This document shows positions 1 to 11,265 of a stretch of DNA of 64,000 nucleotides, one piece after another (within the stretch, counting starts at the first letter, position 1; every line of letters begins with the position of its first letter). The DNA comes from Gnetum montanum (Eukaryota; Streptophyta; Gnetopsida; Gnetales; Gnetaceae). Position numbers and translations under genes: made by a program. The notes beneath the pieces are model-generated. The model worked only from the letters and a program-made list of their open reading frames with translations. It did no database searches and was not told the origin of the DNA. The stretch lies in the NCBI GenBank assembly GCA_015680685.1, contig MNCI01000900.1:79904-143903 (forward strand), given 5' to 3'.

Positions 1-1010
1 TGTAAATGATTTTTTGGATCTACGTTGTATCCTCCTTCAAATCGTGGGATATTGTTCATGTCTAAATGTTTGATCCGACTATCTTTTAAATGCCTTGTGG
101 GAATCCTAACTACCTCCATTATGTCAAGCATACTTCAGGTTGTGAGTAGGGGCTCATCATGATCATCTCTTTCATGACGCCTGTGATGTCTGCATTGTTC
201 TCTACTCTCCCTACGTCCTTGCCCTTGTCCTCTCTCTCAACTTTCCCATCGAGGTCTCTTGTTTTGTCTACCTTTATCCTCTCCATTATGCTCATGATGG
301 CTACACCCAAATGTGGAAGGAGAGGGTGAGTGATGTGAAGAAGGGGAAGAAGAAGGGGAACCATCACCATGATGATGTTTCTTGCCTTCTCTTCGACTGC
401 TACAGCCATGATCGTGGTGACGATCTAAGTGCTCATCCTTAGCATGAGTGGTTGTTCCCTCTATGAACAGTTAGTGTTCACAGGCATCAGAACTAGGGGT
501 ATGTATCATTGATCGTAGGTTCTGATACCCTACCTCCTCACCATCGTTAGGAGGGGGAACATCATTTGCTAAAGAACCCATTATAAGGGGTTCCTCATCT
601 CCTATTTCGCTAAGGACATGCGGGCCCTTGCCCTTCAACAGTATATGTTGACTCTTTTGCCTAGCGTCCCTCATATGTTCTGCTTCTATGGGATGATAAT
701 CCCTCATATCAAAGTCTTCCACAACGTATTCAACATATAATTTAGTCATGCCTATCTGTTCCAAGGCACAAAGAAGCATGTTAGGGACTGACCGATCTGG
801 AGGTAACATGATGTTACCTTGCAAATCTCTCCATCGCAGCTGTTCGTCTTGATGGAGGATAAAAGTAAAGTTTGGAATATACTCATCGGGATGAGTATAA
901 ACTATCTTGTATTGTTTAGGACTTGGCTGATTTTGGCTATGTTTTTTATGTTGCCTACTGTCTCATGTATGGTCCTTTGGTGGTGATTTTCTCTTATGAG
1001 AAGAAGACAT
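1..1010 (-). pseudogene. Gypsy (Tat/Athila-type) gag, 5' part
   Basis: This is the Gag start of a minus-strand Ty3-gypsy element that runs off the left window edge. The likely start ATG is at 1010, opening with MSSSHKRKSPPKDHT and then an in-frame stop near 965. Two open stretches follow (824-471 and 409-119), split by a stop and a frame change. Readable blocks are PNFTF near 870, DEQLRWRD near 840, a Ser/His-rich low-complexity stretch near 320-400, and IKHLDMNNIPRFEGGYNVDP near 80-10, which begins the capsid-like retrotransposon Gag region. The same blocks recur in the element at 34524-64000 (PNFTFFFHEDEQTRWRD and DMNNISNFEGRYNVNP), so both belong to one family. Gag forms the cytoplasmic particle in such elements. 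It is inactive here. Confidence 0.8.
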
Positions 1011-1110
1011 TGTTCTCGGTGTGCTAACTTTATAGTTATAAAATTTCTTATCTTGATTAACCCAAAGGTTCGTTTAGGCTCCCAACGATGTGAGTGATAT
1101 CCTTTATGTT

Positions 1111-1133
1111 CTATTCCCCAGCAATGGCGTCAA
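1111..1133 (-). promoter_or_regulatory. Gypsy primer-binding site
   Basis: Directly inside the LTR, read on the minus strand, is TTGACGCCATTGCTGGGG. It resembles the TGGCGCCGTTGCCGGGGA tRNA-primer site common in plant Tat/Athila elements, with CpG-type C to T and G to A changes. It fixes the direction of the element (LTR to the right, gag to the left). Confidence 0.75.
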
Positions 1134-2168
1134 TGATGAGTGGCGAGGTACCCCTACACTCAACCATATGAAACGAGCGTAGCATGCGCGATCCAGTCAA
1201 ACTTCATAGACTAAGTGCCTACACGCCCCATGGAACACTTGGGGATAATCATTCGTTGTCTTCCCAGAATTACTTGTGGTTGTCATGGTGTATGGTTAAG
1301 TAAGTCCGAGGTATATGATTTTTATGGTCTTTTATGTTTTTCTCCTATGCTATCGAGGTGAAGGGTTGAGAAACTAACTAACTCTAACTAATGGACTAAG
1401 TCTAAATTACCTAGTATCAGCATCTATTCCCACTTACTGTACACACCCTGAACCGATGCAACCGCAGCTACCAAATGCTAATCGTTGCTAGGATCACCAC
1501 ACGTAATGCATATGCTCGAAGTGGTCATACTGAGGCACTTAACTAGGAGGAAAGGGTTGAGAAAGCTAATCTAGCCTAAGTGTGATGAGCAGCTGATTCC
1601 TTGACTAACCGTACACATATTGGTGCATGACTACCACTAGGATTACCAAGCGCAGATCCTGAATATGCCACTGGGTTACCAAGTAGTCACACTAGATGCT
1701 TGAATCAAGTCGTACTCATACCACATGGGATGAGCAGCCGATTCCTTGACTATCCGTACACATCCTTAGATGCTCGTAATTAAGTCGTACTCATTCCGCA
1801 TTCTAGGAGTTTAAGGATGAGAGAGAAAACAATAAATAAAATCCTATTCCATGCACTACAAGGTTTATCCGGGAAGTTCATCTTTATTGTCGTACACAAC
1901 TTGTGTTCAGGTACAATGTTGCTCGAATAAAGATCCGTTCACTTTAGGACTCCTACTGTGGGCACATGGAAAATATTCTATCTCTGGAGTGATCAAACTG
2001 CCAGAGTTTCCCTACTTCTAACTCAGGATGGGGAAACAAGGGAGAGCCTCCTCTTATTTATGGATATGGTGGTGGACTGCGATATCGCATACACGATATC
2101 GCAGGGGACGACGCGATATCATGTATGCGATATGCGATATCGCGGCTCATGGAAATCGCGTCTCATCA
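1134..2168 (-). mobile_element. Gypsy 5' LTR
   Basis: The LTR is bounded by the short inverted ends TGATGAG (1134-1140) and CTCATCA (2162-2168), with the primer site immediately left. On the minus strand a TATA-like CATAAATAAG lies near 2050-2063, preceded by a block of palindromes (2078-2146). The R/U5 part contains the ACCAAG/GGTTACC modules shared with the other LTRs at 11266, 13638, 16011, 31400 and 34524. Length is 1035 bp. The matching 3' LTR lies outside the window. Confidence 0.75.
2078..2146. repeat. GCGATATCGC palindrome cluster in LTR U3
   Basis: Within 70 bp there are at least four copies of a GCGATATCGC-type palindrome (2079-2088, 2094-2103, about 2113, and 2126-2145), upstream of the TATA-like box of this minus-strand LTR. 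It is CpG-rich compared with its surroundings. Sibling LTRs have other short palindromes at the same place, so this is probably the variable regulatory block of U3. Confidence 0.7.
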
Positions 2169-3150
2169 ATGAATATAGATATGAATGAAAATATATGAGT
2201 AGAGGGAATCAAACAAAGAAAACAAAAACTATAGTAGATGAGCAAAAAATTTATAGTATACAAAAATAGAGAACAAAATTGAAAGGGAAGAAACGAGGCT
2301 ATCACCCATACACCTATCATGATAATGATGCTATATCACAGAAGTGGAGCATGGCTAAATCCTACATACTATATGGTTAAAAAGGATGCTATCTATATAT
2401 ATTATTGAAATAGTAACCCCTCCCTATCCCTCTCAACAATACACTCAATCCCACCCTTACATGAAGCAATGAAATATTCAGTCACTCAAAAATCTCACTA
2501 ATTGTGCTAGCCATAGTAGAGTAGAATGGGATAGATAGATTAGAGAAATATGAAGAAAAGAGCTAGAACGATAGTAGTATATGAGATAGAGAGGGAAATT
2601 TTGCTAAATAGAATAATACAAATAAAATAATATTTAGAGAAATCTTGTTAACTCAACATAGTATATATCTTATTATAATATAGAAGAGCTAATGAAAAAT
2701 AAACTACTACTAGAAGAACACATGCTTGGTCTCGAATAGTTAGCAGGTTCAATGTTGTAATAATGTAGCTAGCTACATGTAGTTGTGATTTAAAAAGATG
2801 TTGTTAATAGGATCTAAAATTGATATTCTTCTAGATTAGACAAAATGTGGATGCCATTTTCCAAAGACTAAACCACCAAAAAAGGGCCATTTCAGTTGGG
2901 AAAGAACTTTGAATCTTTGGAGTTTGAAAAATGGCAAAGAAATAGATTACCTTCATGAATTTATTTTATTTTAATATGTTTAGAATAATGACATTGAATT
3001 TTTTCTTAATATTCAAGTAGATGTTGAAGAGAAGTTTGTCATTGTTCTTCGAGGAGATTCAACTCAATGCACTACATGTTGTTGTTATTTTGATCTAACA
3101 CCAATTATGCAAAGTAATATAAAGAGATAGGATATAAAGCTCAACTACTA
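2169..3150. other. AT-rich stretch, no recognisable gene
   Basis: It begins right after the LTR end. It is AT-rich, with no usable ORF and no repeat I could name. The right part (from about 2850) may be untranslated or C-terminal sequence of the pol remnant that follows. Confidence 0.5.
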
Positions 3151-5000
3151 AGATTGTCTTAGAACCATAGGTTATAAGATATGAGATATGGCTAGTGGTT
3201 GTACAAAATGTAGTGTAGCATATTCAAAAAACATGAGATATCTATATGTGCCTATTACATTGGATTTTATTAGCCATGATATCAACAAAATGGACGACAG
3301 TCTTGTTAGTGGATTTAGCTTAATCATTGGATTGGTGACAATAAGTTGATGAAAATAATTGGATAATGTGATATATGAAGCAAAAGTTAGCTACCTTTTG
3401 ACTTTTGAATTGAGATACACTATCAATTATAATTTGGAGAGGTACACAAAAGCAAGTTATAATATGATCTAGAATGACAAATGAAGTGGAATTTTGTGGA
3501 ACATAAAAGAACAGATTCTACCCACTTATTAAAATATTTTGTAGTAGTTAAAATAAATGGATGCCCAACAGATAAAGGAGAATTAATAGCATCAAAAAAA
3601 TATATTCCCCATTTTTGAAAAGACCATTTAATCTAAGATATCTAAAGTTCTCGTGAAGGAAGATAAATAAGCAGTGCATGTATTTGGAAAGTATCACATG
3701 TTTTGACTAGATTAAAAGCATCTTTAGTTAAGGTTTTCCACCAATAGCCTAAAGAGATAGTACAAGTAGTTATAGAACATGATCCCAGGTATCCATCACA
3801 AACTTCTAAATGAACCTGATCAATCACTGTCTCAAAATTAGTTGAATTAAGACAACACAAAAGAACACCCATAGTAGAGAATCAACATAAAATATTAGGA
3901 TGCACTAATATGAAGTCCTGACTAGGTTTATGCAAAGTATCATTTTGAGCATTCATTAGGTGACTAGTTGTTTTTCAAATAATGAAGAAGCCTAGCATGT
4001 TGCTATTTCTTATCATTTATGTTCATAGCATTAATAGATATTGTGGAATAGACATTAAGCAAATAGATAATAAAATTTGGTCCTGTAGGATAGATGGCTC
4101 ATCATGAATTGCAAATGTTGCCAAAGCATCAATTAGCATGTTTTTGAAACATAGAATATGACTCAAGGTATAAGAAAAAAATTATTAAATAAGTTCCTTA
4201 GCCATCGTTAGGTAAGAAACAAGGTGAGAAGCTTTATAGTCATATTCATCATTCACTTGATGTATGATAAGCTGAGAGTCATCATAAGTAATGTTTTAAA
4301 ATTGATTCTATAAGGCTTGTAAGAGACTATGAATTAGAGCCTTGTATTTAGTTACATTGTTAGTGCAAGAAAAATCAAGTTTGTAAGCTCTATAGAGAAC
4401 TTGTTTAGTAGAAAGCATAAGAACACAAACTGCACTTGATTCGAAATAGGTGTGAGCTATATCGAAATAAAGAATAACATCTAAATTCTTCATGTCACCA
4501 TGTAATCTATGAAAAACATTATTAGATTTAGAAAAAGAGATAAGATTAACTTTGACTTGATCTTTGATAGAGTATTAAAGTAGAAAACAAGGATTAAACT
4601 TAATGAGAAAAGTTTTCCAATGACCTAAGAAATGATTATTAGAAAGATTGCTAGCGATTGTCTTAAGAATGTTATCTTTGCAGATAGCAAATAATGTAGC
4701 ATTTAAAAAATAATGCCTTCATTTTTTTAAGATTGAAAAAAAGAATGAGATAAGATTTTTCATTTTCAGAATATCTAATCTCACAATTTGAGAAAGGATG
4801 AGATATGTAATACATAGGAAGATTAGCTTCATATTCACCTTTGAAAAAACATGGCTGATATAGAATGGCTAAACTTAGAAAGGTAAAGATAATAGTGCTA
4901 GTTAAATTGTGGAGGATGTAGAATAGGAAAAGTGGTCAAAACTTCTTTGATAGAGTTAAAAGACCTTTTGGCATTTTTCATCCTATATCAAAGTGTTGTA
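3150..5000 (-). pseudogene. Gypsy (Tat-type) pol remnant: RT end, RNase H, integrase
   Basis: Read on the minus strand, broken frames give in order: the RT-RNase H connection (NSIKEVLTTFPILHPPQFN, about 4985-4920); an additional RNase H (KNLDVILYFD and YKLDFSCTNNVTKYKALIH, 4493-4310) followed by ALATFAIHDEPSIL near 4130-4070; the integrase zinc-binding part (GYWWKTLTKDAFNLVKTC, about 3750-3690); and the integrase core (WGIYFFDAINSPLS; FSSTYCHQSN near 3255). A second, downstream RNase H between the native RNase H region and integrase is characteristic of the Tat lineage. Stops and frameshifts are numerous. It is separate from the element at 1-2168, because that element's LTR ends at 2168. Confidence 0.8.
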
Positions 5001-5129
5001 TTTTAGAAGCAAACGACTTAAGGGGTAAAGATAGTCAATGAAATTTTAAAGGAACTTTTATCATTTTAGAAAACTTTTGGAAATAAGAATATGATAAAAG
5101 AATATATATTATGACCGAGTTTACATGGT

Positions 5130-6560
5130 TAGTAGTGGAAACCACGTACTTCCGTCTACATGCAATAGTAACGTATTTCTTATCTGCATCCTCCCTTTCG
5201 CCGAGTAATGGATTTTCTTATATGTAATTGTATTCAATACTGCCTTGAAGACGGTCTCACAGATTACCGAGTGAAGAACAAACTAATAAAAGAATGAAAA
5301 GAGAAGGTGCAATGAAGCAAGGAGCTAAGGATATATTAGACGAAAATCAAAGTCACTTCTCACTTTAAGAAGCCCAAGTACAGTGACCTCAGCTTATGTT
5401 GTGCTTCACCTCCTGAGAATTATAGAATATGGACAATATTTTAAGAATTTTCAATTTCGCCCCTCAATTAATGTACTACATATTAAATTGCAGGTGCGTG
5501 ATCCCTTGTACATTTGAATGACACCAATTAACGAATAAAATTAACTGCAACAATGGTTGGCACTGTTGTCAGTTACATCAAACAATCGTGAAGGAGAGAC
5601 AGAGCAATTATGATCCCAATCATACATTAAAATGTTGCTGTCATAGCTTTTGTGACTTCTAATTTTCCAATTGTTTTCAAGAGATTCATCGTAATATTCT
5701 CATGTGCGACATGGCGTTCTTCTGATACCGACAAAGCACTTCCATTTTAATTTTTAAAAGAAACATGTCAGTATCAAATTTCAAGTGAACTGTACAATCC
5801 AGTGGTCCTGACTCCTATGTCTGCTTCCCAATGGTGAACTTGGGAGAGGCTGTGAAATCTTCCTTGCTAAAACACGTTTTAAAACCAGAGCACAAACTTA
5901 ATAATTTAATCCCTAAACAGGAAGGACACGTAATAGGACGAGTAAAAGAAGAATATAAACCAAATCTAAAAGGTGAGACTAGTGATGCTAGTGCTGCAGT
6001 ACTAAATTCACGGTTGGATGGATCATGGATGACAGTCTGCATTATTGATGTTTCGTACGTGGGCAGAGAGACAGAGATTCGGTGGAAACAGTGAACATTA
6101 TTAGAATAAAGAAACGATTGATGCCTCAAAAGTCCCAACTCTGAAACAATGCAGCAACAGACACAACATATAAAACTCCGATAGCTACTGTAAATTATTT
6201 ATCTTCTGGATCGCAGTATCGCACAAAGAGAGACCAGTTGTTTAAGCTTGGGCGGTGTGCCATTTTGGACGTTCATGTTTGAAGACATATTTGTTTTGTG
6301 CGTGCTGAGTTTGCCTAGGCATATATAAAGAGCCAAGCTGCACAAAAGGAATTGATTATTGGACACTTTGACACCAACCAAAAAGGAGGATTGGAGCTGC
6401 CTGGGACCATGTACAGTGAGAATAGATGGATAACTTTGAGATGGGTGGTTTGTGTGTGAAGTGACAGTAGCTGTTGGATGACTCTCGGCTCAAAGTCTTC
6501 CCCTTTGAAGTCCTTAGAATAAGGGCTTTTAACTCTTACTACAACGACAATATTTGAAAT
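5130..6560. other. Low-copy, CpG-retaining island of unknown role
   Basis: Base composition differs from the flanks: CpG dinucleotides are kept and the AT-rich transposon debris stops. Overlapping short ORFs (plus 5831-6094, minus 6138-5815) look like chance. A TATA-like CATATATAAAG lies at about 6319-6329 on the plus strand. No known protein motif was recognised. It could be a promoter or leader of a gene lost to rearrangement, a pseudogene, or a non-coding RNA locus. Confidence 0.35.
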
Positions 6561-6589
6561 AAAAGCACTTAAATCTCATTTTAGTTTGT

Positions 6590-6714
6590 GTGTGAAGGTG
6601 TTTGGAACCCCATATAAGTGTAAACTTTATAATTCAGCATTGCTTATTACAACTAAATTTATGACTTGAAGCTTTTAAATCAAGAGTCTTACCACTAAGC
6701 TAACACCTCATTGT
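6590..6714 (-). mobile_element. tRNA-derived SINE (family 1)
   Basis: On the minus strand it reads GTGTTAGCTTAGTGGTAAG, a box-A-like start, then about 30 bp later a decayed box-B-like CATAAATTTAGTTG. It aligns by eye with the plus-strand copy at 9607-9735 and the minus-strand copy at 29165-29290. The spacing of the two boxes is that of a tRNA-derived pol III promoter. Confidence 0.65.
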
Positions 6715-7030
6715 CTAATTTTATTTTGTAATTATGCATATAGATTGATGTTATTGACTTCCTATTACTTAGAGTGATGTTATTGGTTCAATCTTGGTAA
6801 GCAATACTAAGTTATAAAGTTTTAATTTGACTATATATTTTGGGGGTAAAGTTCTAATTTGAGCAATATTAATGGAAAGCTTGTATTAAAGAATGAAATC
6901 CTTTATAACTCTTGTAGTACAAGACACACTTGAAGCATTGTTATAGTTCTTTATAGTTCTATTTTTTTCGGTATTATGTTAACTATTTCCCATCTCCTAC
7001 TATACATCAAATTCTCTCAAGCCTTTGGAA
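6715..7030. other. AT-rich spacer
   Basis: No ORF or named repeat seen. The short phrase TATAAAGTT near 6810-6850 resembles the tails of the family-1 SINEs, so a second decayed copy may be present. Confidence 0.35.
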
Positions 7031-8920
7031 TGTTGAACTAAGGCCCTTAGATTAAGTGGGTTTGATTCAATGGTTGCATCATGCTACTTGTAGAGTGTGG
7101 AATTTTACTTGCTATTATGGTAAGAAAGTGGTCTCTCATGCTAGACAAGAGTACAACAACATTCAATCTATTATTGAATGACTTTCAAATCATTTGATTC
7201 AAGATCCTTTCAATTAACAAGTTCATGAGAATTTAGCTATAGCTTGATTAGCTTTTCAATAGTGGGATGTAAAGGCTTACAACAACATTAAGTGGGACTC
7301 CATTTTGCAGTTCATGACTAAACTTGGTTTTGACCCCAAGTTTCTACATATGATGAAATGTTTATTCTTAGATGCTACTACTAGAATAGCTACTACATTT
7401 AGTATTACTTCTCCCTTCTTTATTCATAGGTCGATTAGATAAGGTTTTTCTTGTGTTGCTTACCTGTTTATTATTAAAATAGACTTTCTTTTCCATCATT
7501 AAATTATGATATTAAGAATAAGGCTATCACTGGAGTTCTTCTTTCTACTTCTAAACATTAGCTTCTTAATATGCATTTCATCGATGACTCCTTTTTCATT
7601 ATTCATAATACACATGCTAATCCACACTGCCTCTTATTTCAAGTGGATCAATATTGCTCTCTTTTGGGCTCTACTATTAACTGAACTAAATCCTCTATTT
7701 ATAGTTTTAAAAATAATTATTATTATTATTTTGACAAAAAAATGGAAGCTAATCCAAGATCAAAATATCATTAAGATTTTGAGAAGTCCCTTTCATTTTA
7801 AAGGATCTACTTCAACTCTCTAGGATCAAGGAGTATCTTGGATTCAAAAGAAAATTGATAACTAGAAGACAAAACCCCTTACTCTTAAAGGCAACTATCT
7901 AGTTTGCAAATCTATTTGTGCTTCTACTCATGTGTATTATTCTTTGTGTTGGGCTCCCTCTCAAGCTTCTTATCAAAAGTTGGAATGAATGTTTAGATAT
8001 TTCATGGGGTCTTCTACAGATTATTAAAAAGTTTTTCACTAGGTTTCCTAGGATTTGTTAATCTCCCTAAGAAAAAGGATGGTTTAGATCATTTAAATTC
8101 TTTCAAACAAGGGATTACTTTGATGGTAAAGTCATTATTTCAGCATTTAAATGCTTATGACATTATTGTAACTCTCCTCCAACTAAGAGTACAATAATCA
8201 TTTCTAAGAAAAAGCCATTTTGAAAAGGTATCTACTTTGCTAATTGGATTCTTTCTTCTTATATATTTATCATTCTTGAATCTCATATCTTCAAAAGCAT
8301 TTCAAAGGCTTGGTAGGTATTACACCATTATATAGATTAGACTAATGTCAAGATCAATCCTACTATTCTTTCTAAGCTTTGTTTATGTTAGTTACCTCTT
8401 TTATGTACTCTTCTTGTTATTGTGACTTTTTGGGTGGTTACTTGTTGGTTTTAGAAGGGAGTGATTTCTCTTAGCTATCTACATCTTTCTAGCCAATGAA
8501 TTTGTTGGGAAATGTTTGATAATTTGTATAGGATATCTATAGTGATGCATTATTTTTTTGATTAAATTTATATTTTTATTCACCACTATTTATAGTTGGA
8601 TTCTTTGGTGCAAAGTATTTTTCATGATCTTTGTTGAACTAATGGATTGAAACTTTTGCTTTATAAGTTGCAAGTTCCATTTTAACTTTTGCACAAGTCC
8701 TTAGTCATTGTCAATCAATGCAATAAGTTTTGGCATAAACAAGAATCAGAACAATTTTGGATATCTACCTTCAAGTGAATATAGAAGATTTCTGCTCTAC
8801 ATAAAATTCAATAATTTCATTGGTGTCCTCTTGATCAAGGTTTCTCATTGACAAATTCCTTAAACATCTTGGGGTTAATACTCTTGTTATAATATGTATT
8901 ATTACTATAACTAGATAACT
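7030..8920 (+). pseudogene. L1-type LINE reverse transcriptase remnant
   Basis: Broken plus-strand frames give the plant L1 RT series: WDSILQFMTKLGFDPKF and FLDATTRIATTFSITSPF (about 7285-7420), IRQGFSCVAYLF (about 7435-7475), then a degenerate FADD catalytic block (HFIDDSFFII, about 7575-7605) and the KTPYS/PKKKDG region towards 8090. The reaction of the intact protein is target-primed reverse transcription. Every domain is interrupted by stops. The 5' endonuclease is not visible and both ends are approximate. Confidence 0.7.
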
Positions 8921-9024
8921 ATATGTATCCCTACAATATAGAGCCAACATGAACTATTACAATACTTTTTTTAAACATACCAATGTGTCAAATCAACATA
9001 CCCATCATAATCAAACATAAAAAT

Positions 9025-9135
9025 GAAGTGCAAGTTTAGGGACAAGAGCTTTTTCATGAAAACCTCAAGTCACAAGTTCAATTCTAGTGAGAAACATTAA
9101 CGTATGGGATAAAAATGTTTTGTAAAATAAATTTT
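9025..9135 (+). mobile_element. SINE-like tRNA-derived fragment
   Basis: GGGACAAGAGC followed after about 30 bp by CAAGTTCAATTCTAG resembles the box A / box B pair of plant tRNA-derived SINEs. No target duplication could be fixed, so this is tentative. Confidence 0.4.
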
Positions 9136-9606
9136 AAAACTACTCTATCCAATAGATCCAAAGGGATCTCAATTAACATAAGTAAAAATTTAGTTTCAAC
9201 AAATCATAAGTCACCTATTATAACAAATTGAGTAATGTCTCACTAAAGTTATGATGCTCTGATCTTATACCATCCATATAGGTTAACCTTTAACATAGGA
9301 AAAGGATTTGATAATGATTTTCTATGGTTAGTTGTTGCTCTTGCACTAGGGGGTTTGTATGAGAACTCTTTTTTTTTTTTTTTAGAGGGTGTCAAATCCT
9401 TAACAAATAATAATAAATTTTTTTAAAAAATTAAGTACATTAGAAAAATAATTTGACTCTAGATACACCCTAACACATTTAGCCAACATAATACTTTAGA
9501 AAAACTTATGAATAATATAACAATTTTAGTTTNGAGTGCTTTAGATATTTTATACTAAATAGCAAATAGAGAAAATGACATGAAAAGTAAAAAGAATTTC
9601 CAATTT
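9136..9606. other. AT-rich spacer with assembly N at 9533
   Basis: It contains a T homopolymer of about 15 near 9370 and one undetermined base at 9533. No gene seen. Confidence 0.5.
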
Positions 9607-9735
9607 TAGGACGTCTACCCATGTGTTAGCCTAGTGGTAAGGCTCTTAATTTGAAAGCAACAAGTCATGAGTTTGATTTTAGTATGCAATGTTTAGTTAT
9701 AAAGTTCTAATTAGATTATATATCAAGAGATGTAC
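9607..9735 (+). mobile_element. tRNA-derived SINE (family 1)
   Basis: Box-A-like TTAGCCTAGTGGTAAGG lies at 9625-9645 and box-B-like GAGTTTGATTTTAG at about 9669-9683, followed by ATGCAATGTTTAGTTATAAAG. This is the clearest copy of the family also seen inverted at 6590-6714 and 29165-29290. Confidence 0.7.
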
Positions 9736-9739
9736 CTAT

Positions 9740-10225
9740 ATTACAAATTTTTCAAGTTTCAACACCCCAAAATTGAAATAATGATCTAAAAATCAAGAGA
9801 AAATTAATTGTTATTAAGGAGAATGAACCTATTCGTAATAACATTTCCATCACTTTAAATATTTGGGCTTGAAATTAAAATGCCAAAATAATTTGAGGTA
9901 ACAATGGAAAGATTTAACGAAATAGCAACTTTATAAGAGAGGAAGATCCAATAAAAAATAATGGCATAAACTAGCGATCACAATTAACCTTATATCAAAA
10001 TTCTTTGCCATTAGTGTTATGACTCATATTATTATAAGGTTTAATTTTTGAGTTAATAGTATTCTTGTTAAACAAGGAAAAATATTTCTTATGGGGTATT
10101 TGTTTGGATTGAAAAAATTTTCACAAAAGCTCCTATCTTCTCTAGATTTTTTATTTACCATTTGATCATTCTTATTATTGATAGTATCTTGATTTTTCAT
10201 TTTTTTTTTCTTCTATCCTCAAATT
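9740..10225. other. AT-rich, nothing recognised
   Basis: Poly-T and poly-A rich sequence without ORF or repeat match that I could support. Confidence 0.4.
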
Positions 10226-10229
10226 TATC

Positions 10230-10830
10230 ATGTTTTTTCTTTTTCTTAGCATCTTTTTTTCTTAAGCAAAAAAGGAAAACCCTTAAATAAATGTCCTTCA
10301 TTTTGAAAAAAGGTCTAAGAATAGGAAGATTATAGTATATGATTGGCTAAATATAAGTCTTCTTGACTACTTGTAATACCAATTCCTTTTTATGATTAAG
10401 AAGATTAATTTCAACAAAAAAATATCTATGAGAACCAAATGGTATGGAAATAAATTTCATGTGCTTAATATGACTAAAAGAAATAACAATATCTTGCTCA
10501 ATTTTCTAAAAACTCAGTAGAAAATTAAATAACTCAACAACACATAGAGCTTTAGAATCTAAAGTCCACTTCCAAATGATCAACACTATGCTTATTTATA
10601 AATGATCCTCTATCTAGGACACATTGCACCATTGGAACATTGCCTAGCTTAATAAGTAGAAAAAAATGAAAATAATACTTAGCATGAATGACTTGAATGT
10701 CATGCTTTTGCATCACATCAATTAACTACAAAGCGAAACTTCAACTATAAGGAAGATAATCAAAGATTTTAATGAACATATATGGCAATATTAAATCAAC
10801 TACTAGTGACTCATATACATCATCGAGGTA
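10230..10830 (-). pseudogene. DUF4283/zinc-knuckle (L1 ORF1-like) remnant
   Basis: On the minus strand the pieces read MVQCVLDRGSFINKHS, then (frame change) KWTLDSKALCVVELFNF, HIKHMKFISIPFGSHRYF, and FVEINLLNHKKELVLQV, followed by a degraded YENLPIF-like zinc-knuckle tail near 10330-10300. The order matches DUF4283 plus zinc-knuckle proteins, the nucleic-acid-binding ORF1 of plant L1 LINEs. A homologous piece lies at 15115-15380 on the plus strand. Assignment is by motif reading only. Confidence 0.5.
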
Positions 10831-11260
10831 AAAAAATCAGGTGTCTTAGTTGAATCAATGTTAGTGGAAGAAGGCATCTCAAATTTCTACTCACTAACTT
10901 ACAAATCTACATTTTCAAAATTAATAGAAATTTCTGCATCAATTGCTAACTAATGAGCTATGCCTAACTAATCCTGATATTTACATAAATTAAAATTAAT
11001 ATAATTATAATTTAAAAATATGTTTACAATTTAATGGGAATTTCAATACCCTAAAACTTTTTTTTGGAAGGGTGGAGGGGTTGGATTAGACCCCAAAATA
11101 AGGACATGAAAGTGTTATGTTTAATAGCATGTATTTCCTAAGCATATCTTAAACATGTTATCATCGATAATATACAGTCTTATTTAAATGAAGGTATAAA
11201 ATAACTTTGAAAACTATGTTCTAAACCTTATATAACTTAATAACATTACTATAAAGGATC
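10831..11260. other. AT-rich spacer
   Basis: No gene or named repeat seen; ends at the LTR below. Confidence 0.4.
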
Positions 11261-11265
11261 ATCAT

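Noticed and set aside
5815-6138. Overlapping plus (87 aa) and minus (107 aa) ORFs in the CpG island
   Set aside because: Both frames lack recognisable domains and overlap each other; not supported as genes.
7506-7823. 105-aa hydrophobic plus-strand ORF
   Set aside because: It is a frame-shifted reading of the L1 reverse transcriptase remnant; the hydrophobicity comes from AT-rich codons.
9620-9690. tRNA gene candidate
   Set aside because: Box A and box B spacing is tRNA-like but there is no cloverleaf or acceptor stem, and the unit is repeated; a SINE explains it better.
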